Part shown: in pieces, positions 55,507 through 64,000 of the stretch
Position numbering within the stretch: position 1 is the first letter of the stretch
Layout of the letters: the number at the start of each line of letters is the position of its first letter
NCBI RefSeq assembly: GCF_024868665.1
Contig: NC_079908.1
Coordinates: forward strand, 2,834,813-2,898,812
Reading direction: 5' to 3'
Source of the DNA: Triplophysa rosa
Lineage: Eukaryota > Chordata > Actinopteri > Cypriniformes > Nemacheilidae
DNA: 64,000 bases
Program-made: the position numbers and the translations under genes
Notes under the pieces: generated by a model
Database searches by the model: none
What the model saw: the letters and a program-made list of their open reading frames with translations, nothing else
What the model was told of the DNA's origin: nothing

Positions 55507-57103
55507 TCTCCTCCCCTTCATTGCCAAAAACTCTTGAGCATGTTGTATTTAACCAGCTCTCCTCCTTTCTCAGAACAGTCTTACCTCTCAGGTAAGTCAT
55601 TTAGAGCAGGGGTTCCCAAACTTTTCAGCCCGCGACCCCCAATATAACAGTGCCAGTGACTCGAGACCCCCACTATCCTCGGAGTTGGTTAAAGTATACA
55701 AACATTGCGCGCAACTGCGCACATGCACTTATTAGGTCTATCCAAACACGCGCATAACGACAACACAAAAGAACACAGTCTAAGATAATATTATTTTACA
55801 GTTATTTACTCATTACTTTACTTATTGTTATACATAAACCATAAACTATTACTAGATGGTCAAATTTCATCAAACAGATTCCAGTACTGATGGATGTCTC
55901 TTTATAAACGTCGGCCTCTTTTCGTACCTGAGGACGATAGCCTTTATGACTGCGGCACTTCTCTGCCCTCCTCCGCTGGTCTCCCTGCTCTGTCTTTGAT
56001 TGATACGTTTCATTTCGACAAATAAAAATATCCTAAACTTCAAGCCTGAAAAATAATCTGTGAGCACATATGGAAATGTTTAACGTTGTGCTGTAAATTG
56101 ACTTGCTGCACCTAACCTAATGCGGTTTCTAATGTTGTTAATGTGACAAATCACCTTAGGGGTCACGATCGATGGGGAGGAAATTCCAAAGGCTGATGGC
56201 TTTTTATTTTCATGGTTTTATTTTTAACATAACTAATATTTTAATATTTTGTTACACTTATTGATAAAATACGCTATTTCTAATAATAAAAAAAGATTTC
56301 TGGAAATCTTCTTGCGACCCCACCCCCGCTGCCTTGCAACCCCTATTTTGGGAACCCCTGATTTAGAGTATCCTGGAGAGGTGAGGTCTCTGAGTCCCAA
56401 GATCTCAATACAGGGGTGCCTCAGGGCTCAGTGCTTGGACCGCTGCTCTTTTCCATATACATGACATCCTAGGTTCTGTCATTAGGAAACATGGCTTTTC
56501 CTATCACTGCTATGAGGATGATACACAACTCCAATTGTCATTTCAGCCTGACGATCCGACTGTTTCTGCACTCATCTCAGCATGCCTGAGTTCACTCTGG
56601 ATGAAGGACCATCACCTGCAGCTGAACCTTGCAAAAACAGAATTGCTTGTAATCCCGGCCGACCCAAAGATTCATCACAAATTCTCCATTCAACTAGGCT
56701 CATAAACCCTCACACCTTCCAGAACAGCCATAAATCTGGGAGTGGTAATCGATTTAATCAGTTAAACTTCACGGTTCACTCCTCTCTTAGTCAAGTTACA
56801 TTGGCTTCCCATAGTCGCTCGCATCAAATTCAAAGCTCTGCTCTTGGCCTACAAGACCACCACTGGTTCGGAACCCCCTTACCTTAACTCGCTAATATAG
56901 ACTTGTGTACCTGCCAGATCCCTATGCTCTGCAAACGATCGACGTCTTATAGTGCCATCCCAAAAAGGGAAAAATCACTCTCACAGACCTTCTCAACATC
57001 TGTTTTTTCTTTTGTTGTCCTTATGTTGTTCAAATTGCTTCAATTGTTTACCTCATTTGTAAGTCGCTTTGGATAAATGTGTCTGCTAAATGACTAAATG
57101 TAA
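55507..57103 (+). mobile_element. second L2-type LINE (ZfL2/UnaL2-like tail), split by a hAT
   Basis: The RT segment has [17 protein letters not shown] sequence in shifted frames near 56415-56460 and YHCYEDDTQLQLS near 56502, where the usual Ala of YADD is Glu. C-terminal text LHWLPIVARIKFKALLLAYK lies near 56805-56860. The 3' end TAAGTCGCTTTGGATAAATG with CTAAATGACTAAATGTAAATG is the classic tail of this LINE group. Its 5' part is truncated near 55507 and a hAT sits at 55607-56360. It is a different family from copies A-C. Confidence 0.82.
55607..56360. mobile_element. hAT element, perfect 8 bp duplication
   Basis: Ends CAGGGGTTCCCAAACTTTTC (55607) and TTGGGAACCCCTG (to 56360), flanked by ATTTAGAG at 55599-55606 and 56361-56368. 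The CAGGGGTTCCCAAA end is of the Charlie/Tip100-like kind. No transposase frame is preserved in 754 bp. Confidence 0.92.
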
Positions 57104-57668
57104 ATGTTATGTGCATTGCCAAGTCAAACGCATCTAAACTGTGTCAACTTAGAGAGACATTTAGAGTATTTACAATGTGCCCCAGAGGTCTATACAGTAT
57201 ATGGGCCATTTTACAGAATTGGTTTAAATGTATTGTACACATATAAAAACGAAATTTTATTGATTAACACCCAGAAAACTAAGCTTAATTGCTTAATTAA
57301 TTGATTTTCAGACTTTTGAACACATTTAACTCAAAATGATAAAACCAATCTACTCCATGTAGCTATGAGAGAAAGGGACTCAGGAAAGATTCCTGATGTA
57401 GGGGTGAGGCTAAAATCAGTCTCAGCCAATGGACAAAACTTTTTCATTAGTGACATGAAAATACGGGACACATGTTTTTTACATAAAGTTTCATCATTAA
57501 AAAATAAACTATAAAATAAATGTTTTTTTTTTACTTAAAAAAAAACAATGATAAAAAATGCAAAAAATATTTTAAAATCATTTTCATGAATTGAAATTTA
57601 GGGGAAAGGATTCGGGACAACCACCTCCTAATTGAAAACACCCAAATAATTTATGATTTTATATATAT
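57104..57668. other. no gene recognised
   Basis: AT-rich with poly-A runs. Confidence 0.3.
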
Positions 57669-58372
57669 TAAGCTTACTCACTAAAAACAGTTGAGTGAAA
57701 ATTGACCCAATAAATAACCCAACGCTGGGTTACTATAGCACCGACAAATTGTTTGGTTATTTTAACTCAATATATTGGGTTACAAGTTTAACCCAACTGT
57801 TGGGTTATGAAATAACTAATTTATTGGGTTATTTTTCCCAACATGCTATTTATTATTATTGTTACATTTGTTGTTTATTATTTTTGGCCATCCTATTTAT
57901 TATTATTTTATTGCAGTGTAAACTGCATAATAATGCACAACATAGAAACACCTTTATAATTCTTTATTTCCAATGCAATACATTTTGGTTGCAGTTGTTT
58001 TATTAATGTACTTCCTTTTATCATAAAGTTACTAGCAATTAAGTATAAATTTACAAGAATAAAATAAATAAATAAACAGAACATGTAGGCTGTGTTGCTA
58101 TGAAAAAACACTGCAGAAACATGTATATATATATACACACGCACATTTGATAAATATTATTAATACTAACTTACCTCTCGTCTCTAAGCAGTGGCGCCGG
58201 TCGACTGTTGAAATTTAAAATAACGGCTAACACAGTTAAATTTTAACCCAACTGGCTGGGTTGTTACAGAAATTAATGTCAGAAATAACTCAACAAAACA
58301 ACCCAATATCTCTAACCCAACTATTGGGTTATAAAATAATACTTTAATAAAAATAATAATTTTTTAGAGTAC
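57669..58372. mobile_element. TIR element with AACCCAA subterminal repeats, unassigned
   Basis: The left end TTACTCACTAAAAACAG and the right end, on the minus strand TGTACTCTAAAAAATTATT, are loosely inverted. Both sides contain many TTGGGTTA/TAACCCAA motifs (57708-57840 and 58240-58335). No coding sequence and no clear duplication. The CACTC.TAAAAA-type ends recall 9499-11400. Confidence 0.5.
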
Positions 58373-59045
58373 ACTGCATGAAATTTTAAATATTATTGTG
58401 GGTTTCAATAGATAATAGAAGGATCTTAATAAACAACGATTTGAATACTGTAATGCTTTTTAATGTGTTTTTATGTGGGACAGCAGTTTGCACTAATTCT
58501 GTACATAGAGCAGCCACAGCCGCACAGTGTAACAAAATGACACTCTTATACATGTAATAATTATGATTCCCCTCTGAGCCCAATTAAGCTCCAGAGGCAT
58601 TAATTTACTATATCTATTGCTCTAAAGAAAGTATATAATAGTATTAAAACATGAACATAAAAGATTATTGGTGGTGGACACCACCAATGAATATTATCCT
58701 ATTAATACCTGCAGTAAGTATCTGCACTTTATCAGCAGATAATATCTGACGTTTGTAATGCTTCTCCCTCTGTTGCCCTATTGCACTGCAGAAATGGTCG
58801 CTGTGGAAGAAAGATGTTTTGTTGGGTAACATTAGCTCTACATTAGAGCTACATTAGCTCTTCTGTGTGATGGACTAGATGAGCTGTTGCCTTCATTCCT
58901 CACGAGGACCAGCGAACCTTAGTCACCCATGACAGTGTTTCACTGGGTGCACCACTTTTGGTAGGTACTAACTTACTGACAACTGGAACATCCCACAAGG
59001 CTTTGGATTTTAGAAAATGCTTTGACCCAGGCATCTAGCCATCAC
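58373..59045. other. no gene recognised
   Basis: Contains a perfect palindrome-like hairpin, ATTGGTGGTG GA CACCACCAAT, at 58667-58688, otherwise unremarkable. Confidence 0.4.
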
Positions 59046-59792
59046 TATGGGTGCGTTTACACTTGGCATTAACATGCGATCTCAGTGATCCGAACAAGCA
59101 GATCGGATCTTCAGACAATCAGGACACAGCGCGTTTACACTTGTCAACAAGTGGCTTCCACATCTGGATAACGTGATCAGATCTCTATAGTTTCCCGCCC
59201 ATTATTTTAATAAGCCTGCAATTTAAAAATAGCCCCGGTGCGGGGAGATTTCACACAACACGTATAACGGGGAGGATGAGCATGTTACACATTTGATACG
59301 CAGCCATGTTGAACTCGAGGCAGCGGTGGGCAGTAAACGGTTAAAACGATTAATGATCATATATGTGAAAGTATAAGCAGAGGACGTTTGTAAAATGACA
59401 CAAGCTTTTGTACTTGAGCTGTGGCGGGTTTCACTCGCGCGCACACACACAGACTCTAACGGTGTTTTTAAACACGTCATTTGTTTATTCATGTCACAGA
59501 CACATAAAATAATCACATAAGTAGGCCTAAATTACTATGATCAAAAGCGACCACTTTCATCGTTCTCATCTATTTGGGTTGGTTCGGCTGAAAGTGACAG
59601 CGCGTCGTTTCTTTGGCGCCCTAAGCGTGCTTACTGACATCAGCTATTAGCAACACTATACAATCTTGTTTCTGTGTGTAAATGATATACGGTGTATTCA
59701 GAGCTCCGTTTCAAGCTGCCCGTCTGCCGCTTAATCTGTTTTCGGGGACAGTACTTTCGAGTCAGATCCGTGGGCGTGGCTTGTTGGTTTTG

Positions 59793-59976
59793 ACTAAATC
59801 TTTGGTGTTTCAAGTCTTACGAAACCTTTACCCTAACCCACACCCTAACCATCTAAACTACCTATGATTGTTAAAATTGATGAAAAAACACGTTTGGGTG
59901 ATGACGTCAGACTAAAAAAAAAAATGAAAAACACGTTAGGGTGATGACGTCAGACTCGAAACACCAAGGATTTAGT
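59793..59976. repeat. small foldback element with two CRE motifs
   Basis: The arms ACTAAATCTTTGGTGTTTC (59793) and GAAACACCAAGGATTTAGT (to 59976) are inverted. Inside, CACGTTNGGGTGATGACGTC is repeated about 43 bp apart, giving two perfect TGACGTCA CRE palindromes at 59902-59909 and 59945-59952. Confidence 0.65.
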
Positions 59977-60087
59977 GAGAGCCGTACGAGACACAAGCGG
60001 CAGCAGCCCTCGGGGAACCGGAGAGTTGATTACGCCGTATAGGCTACATTAAACACACACACGTATGTTAGAACAGGGCATTCTCAT

Positions 60088-60482
60088 GAATTGCGTATAA
60101 ATAACACGCGCGTTGCATTATCGTGAAATACGTACGCCAAAGTTCGATTTTGCGTGCATAAATACGCCTATTTTTGCGTGCATATGATAAGCCAATTTAG
60201 CGCGCGTGCATATTAACCGGCAATTTGTCTTATTAACCTGTCCCCTAACTCAAACCCTAAACCTAATGTTAGCGTGCGTGCATATTATAACCTCTACCCA
60301 AACCCTAAACCTAACAGTATTATTTTAATTATTTCAGTGTTTCCTCTTCATGTAGGCTACGTTTCAAAATGGCTGCTCTCCAGCGAGGTGCACGCATACA
60401 TTGGCGTATTTATGCACGCAAAATCGAACTTTGGCGTACATATTTCACAATAATGCAACAGCGTGTTATTTATACGCAAATC
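60088..60482. mobile_element. MITE with about 80 bp inverted repeats
   Basis: 60088-60168 and 60403-60482 are long inverted copies with few differences (shared cores TGCGTATAAATAACACG and CGCCAAAGTTCGATTTTGCG). The centre contains AACCCTAAACCTAA-type runs. Nested in the 59049-61005 element. Confidence 0.8.
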
Positions 60483-61005
60483 GATGTGATCGGGTTGACA
60501 CAAGCTGGTATAGTGATGCCATTCGTGTCTGTGACATGAAAATAAACAAATGATGCGTTTTAAGATGGCGCTGTGTGTGCGAGTCAACGCCATTCATGGC
60601 AGTCACAAATACAGCGATGATACAGCTGAAGTGGTCAAGTAAAACATCTCGTGTGATTTGACATAAATCCTCTGTAGGTTAAAATATCCATGATAATTTC
60701 GTGGGAAAATGAACGACTGTGCAACGTGAGCAAGAGTAAACTTTCCGCTGCATTTGTCAGCTGCTCCGCAGTCTGAGAGGCTTCGAGACAGACAGCGGGC
60801 GGGGTTTTCTGTGAAATTGTACCGGTAAATGTAGTTAAACTGTCTGGATTGCGTTTACATTACACTGAGATCCGATCACAATGCGTCCTCGACTACCTCT
60901 GGATCAGGACATTCCGATCAGAAGCGCGGTTACTTGTCTTTTCAATGTGTATGTGGACAACATCCAGATACAGGTAGCATGTTAATGCCAAGTGTAAACG
61001 CACCC

Positions 61006-61829
61006 TATTTGGTACTTGTTAAAGTAACTCGAATCCATTCGCTTATTTTCCTGCTTTCAACATATGCAATTCAAGAACTGACAATTCACTTGCTGCCATA
61101 TCCCACCCCTTAGCAGGTTTCATTGTAATGATATAACCAATGTTATTCACTTCACCTGTCATTGGTTTTAATGTTGTAGCGGATCTGTGTATGGTTTGTA
61201 TATTCTTCAAGTAGTCTCGGGTATTTAGGTTTTTAACCTGTGTTATGGCATATACCAGACATGAAATACAATGCTAAAACTATTAACTGTATGCCTTATG
61301 CTGCCACAAATATGACAGACAGTTATTTGACAAGTTGGCAAAAAGTTAAATTTTAATTCAGAAGAAATACATACAGTACGTGTACTATAGTATTTTATTT
61401 GGGTGTGTGCTTTTGAACTCAGTATTTTATAGAAGACACTGTGAAAAGGATTTTTTTGCCCTTTAAACACTTCATTTGGACTATATTTATTGCTCTGTAC
61501 TGAGTGGTACTTTTCACCTTTGCTGGAAGATTTGTGATGCTGACATTTATACAAGCTTCACTTTCAGAAAAACGACCGGACCCTGTAAATACCAAATGTT
61601 TAAATAGATGGTTGAGCCAAAATTGTTGTGGACCACAGAATTTCAGTTTACAGTGCAGTTTTGTTTTTGTTGAATTTGTGTCTTTCTTATTTTTAGCTAG
61701 GCTAATGTATTGTGAAATTGGACAAAACCTAATTAATCCAGACAATTAATCTGGTCCTTATGAAATCAGCACCTATAAGCATAGGGCTAACTTTTACAAT
61801 ATAAATCACAACCTAAAAATCAGGCTATG
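61006..61829. other. no gene recognised
   Basis: Overlapping frames on both strands at 61243-61749 show no known domain. Confidence 0.35.
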
Positions 61830-62100
61830 TGTAACAGTCCACCAGACAAATAACGATGCCACAAGAACAGAAGTAGAATGTCAAATGAACAGAGTAAATA
61901 AATAGAGTATAAATAGAGTCCATGGGATAGTGTTCAGGTGGAGTGTAATGAGAGTCAGGTGCGGGGTAATAAATGATGTCAGAGGGGTGCAAGTGCATGA
62001 TGGGAAATGTTGTTCTGGGGTTAAAAGTCAGGTTAAAGTGAGCGGGTAGATGACTCTGGTGCGGGGGGGCGGGGTCGACGAGGGCGGAGCTGATGTTACA
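61830..62100. mobile_element. solo LTR, perfect 5 bp duplication
   Basis: Ends TGTAACAGTCCACC and GCTGATGTTACA, flanked by CTATG at 61825-61829 and 62101-62105. Orientation is uncertain: TATAAATAG and AATAAA occur on the plus strand, but the pyrimidine-rich minus strand looks more like other gypsy LTRs here. Confidence 0.82.
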
Positions 62101-62105
62101 CTATG

Positions 62106-62564
62106 CTTGTATTTTGGCAATTTAATTTATCCAGAGTAAGTTCTGGCTCTATGATTTAAATAAAGTGTGAATTTTAAGTTATTTAATAACAAGTGTCAGC
62201 ACATGATTGTCTGTGTGAAAGAGTACATCATTTACAGATATGAAAACAAGCAAATCTATGTTTTTATTAGTGATCTAAATCTGGATGAAGTCTTTGACAA
62301 AAACACAATTTTCTCTGCATGATGTATTGCATGTTCATATATTCACAAAAGAAATTACTCTGGTAAGTTTTGTAAAAAGGATCAAAAATGTGTGCGCTTG
62401 CTGGCAACTTTATTATAAAAACATAGATGTCTTTCCTTTTCTATCTATGCCAACTTTAAAGAAATTGTCAAACAGTAATTATTATTTTTATTCAAATTAA
62501 TTTTAAATTTCCAACAATAAGCATTTAGATAAAAATTTTAGTAGTAAAACCTTAATGCTTTACC
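62106..62564. other. no gene recognised
   Basis: AT-rich with one short frame (62285-62500) and no known domain. Confidence 0.3.
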
Positions 62565-62572
62565 AACTAAAG

Positions 62573-62765
62573 CAGGGGTGCCCAATGTCGGTCCTGGAGG
62601 GCCACTGTCCTGCAGAGTTTAGCTCCAACTAGGCTCAACACACCTGTTTGAAAGTTTCTAGTCTGCTTTGTGAGACCTTGATTAGCTGTTCAGGTGTGTT
62701 TGATTAGGGTTGAAGCTAAGCTTTGCAGGACACCGGCCCTCCAGGACTGACTTTGGACACCCCTG
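62573..62765. mobile_element. 193 bp hAT MITE, perfect 8 bp duplication
   Basis: Ends CAGGGGTGCCCAATGTCGGT (62573) and TTGGACACCCCTG (to 62765), flanked by AACTAAAG at 62565-62572 and 62766-62773. TCCTGGAGGGCC and GGCCCTCCAGGA form an inner inverted pair. Confidence 0.93.
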
Positions 62766-62773
62766 AACTAAAG

Positions 62774-64000
62774 GCTATGTTTGTGCTGTCTCAGTGACGG
62801 TACGGATATAGATGGGAGTGTTTCTATTGCTGTAATTGATTAACAATAGTACTGAGAAGCAATTTATTTACCAGCTTCCTGAAATATTACATCTTTAGTG
62901 TTTAAGGTAAGGATGGCATGAACCAGAGACCATGGCATAACAAGGCAGATCGGACAGAAATTAATTGGAGGAATACTTAGAGTCATACATCATACAAAAA
63001 TTGCATTATTCTAGGATAGAAGACATATTTTCTAACTTCAAAAACAGAGCCATTAGGAATCCAAGTCTAACCCATCTGCTCTGTAATAATCTATTAACAA
63101 ACTCTGTGTATGCAGGCCATTTTTTATAAACTAACATACAGGAAGCAAACTATGACAGAATCATAATTTTCTCTGCGTTCCTGTGGAGACAGGAAAATGG
63201 AAAATGGTGACTCACTGTTTGTTTGTCTTAGGGTTTGACAGTGTGTCTGACACCTTCTAATGTAACATCTATCATTAACACTTTTTATTAACAACTCTTT
63301 AACTCTACTTAGTTGACAGTAATAATAATAGTTTGACTATATAATAATTTTTTCTTTGTGACATATATAACTTACAATTCAATGTCACTTTTGAACCATA
63401 CTGAAAAGCATTTAAAAATTTCACATTTAAATAAAATGGCAGTTCATACCATATTCAGTCACATTTTTGTGTATTTAAACAACATTCAAAATTCACTTTT
63501 GTGCTATTAATCAACAATATTTAAATGTCACCTGTGTACAGATGCCTGAGCTAGAACTCAGAAAGTTTTTGTGCAAGTAATCCAATAGCTACCCTTCATA
63601 CTGTTATTGTCCGTCGAATCTTGTATAGAGTTAGGGAAACATCCAAAATGTATTCCTTTGAGATCGTTCGGGATTGCATTTGAGAACCACTGTATGATCA
63701 TCATGTATGACTAAGGCTTATAGACAAAGTCTAAGTGAAATCACATCACATAGAATATAACTTTCCTGCTCTGAGTCAACTTGCAAAGAACACCTTGTTC
63801 CGTTATACTTTGAGAAAGTATCTTTCATTCCTCATACATCTGTGTCTGTCACTGAATAATGATCATCCTCTGCTTTAGTTTCATAACCAACACTCATAGG
63901 TACTCTGTAATTTGTCAGATTCTGTTAAAAACAGAGAACAAGTAATATAACATCCTAGTCTTTTCTAAAAGACCGTGGTTAATTTCACTTACAGAATAGA
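62774..64000. other. 1.2 kb without recognised feature
   Basis: No frame longer than 60 codons, no repeat ends and no RNA gene seen. Confidence 0.4.

Larger units (their letters stand above)
59049..61005. mobile_element. TIR element with perfect 29 bp ends, superfamily unassigned
   Basis: 59049-59077 (GGGTGCGTTTACACTTGGCA...) and 60977-61005 are exact inverted copies. TAT lies on each side (59046-59048 and 61006-61008), so the duplication is TA or TAT. Subterminal GATCCGA and TGGAT/ATCAGGACA motifs recur inside both ends. No transposase frame is recognised in 1957 bp; two smaller foldback elements occupy the centre. Confidence 0.82.

Overview
This window looks like repeat-dense intergenic DNA from a teleost fish, most likely a cyprinid close to zebrafish or carp. 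The evidence is the repeat spectrum: two L2-type LINE families with typical fish 3' tails, Tc1, many hAT and TTAA-target elements, a DIRS element with inverted terminal repeats, several Ty3/gypsy lineages, a V-SINE and a class I-like endogenous retrovirus. No complete host protein gene could be supported. The best host-like signals are one possible promoter plus tiny first exon (46806-46861) and a cluster of degenerate tRNA-Thr sequences (about 35850-36610). There is one assembly gap of 117 N at 44042-44158.

Layout. 1-4.25 kb: 5'-clipped mag-like Ty3/gypsy element on the plus strand, broken by stops and frameshifts. 5.7-9.1 kb: minus-strand L2 LINE split by a 1.3 kb TTAA-flanked DNA transposon that carries a THAP-domain exon. 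9.4-12.2 kb: an approximately 180 bp tandem repeat cut by a TIR element and by a solo LTR. 15.8-18.9 kb: a TTAA MITE, a second THAP exon in another TTAA-flanked insertion, and a Tc1 3' half. 18.9-23.2 kb: DIRS element with inverted terminal repeats and an L2 copy nested inside it. 23.3-27.4 kb: internally deleted chromovirus with both LTRs and a perfect 5 bp target duplication. 31.2-34.4 kb: non-autonomous LTR element with 9 bp minisatellites, split by a hAT with a perfect 8 bp duplication. 35.8-37.4 kb: tRNA-Thr-derived tandem array and the second copy of the TTAA MITE. 38.1-41.6 kb: Gmr1-like gypsy element on the minus strand with one intact 734-codon frame in the order gag-PR-IN-RNase H, and a small hAT inside one LTR. 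42-48 kb: hAT and other TIR elements, an L2 tail and a foldback element. 48.2-54.9 kb: decayed minus-strand retrovirus (LTR, tRNA-Pro-like primer site, splice donor, RT, RNase H, integrase, possible env) with further insertions. 55.5-57.1 kb: a second L2 type split by a hAT. 57.7-62.8 kb: TIR elements, one of them holding two smaller MITEs, plus a solo LTR and a small hAT. 62.8-64 kb: nothing recognised.

The genes do not form a cellular pathway; they are competing and nested mobile elements at different stages of decay. The nesting gives relative ages: for example the THAP transposon entered after the L2, the small hAT entered after the Gmr1-like LTR formed, and the V-SINE and a solo LTR lie inside the span of the retrovirus. 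The observations most worth a second look are the two THAP exons in TTAA-flanked elements, the Gmr1-like fused frame, the retroviral remnant, and the unassigned TIR families at 59-61 kb and 51.4-51.6 kb.
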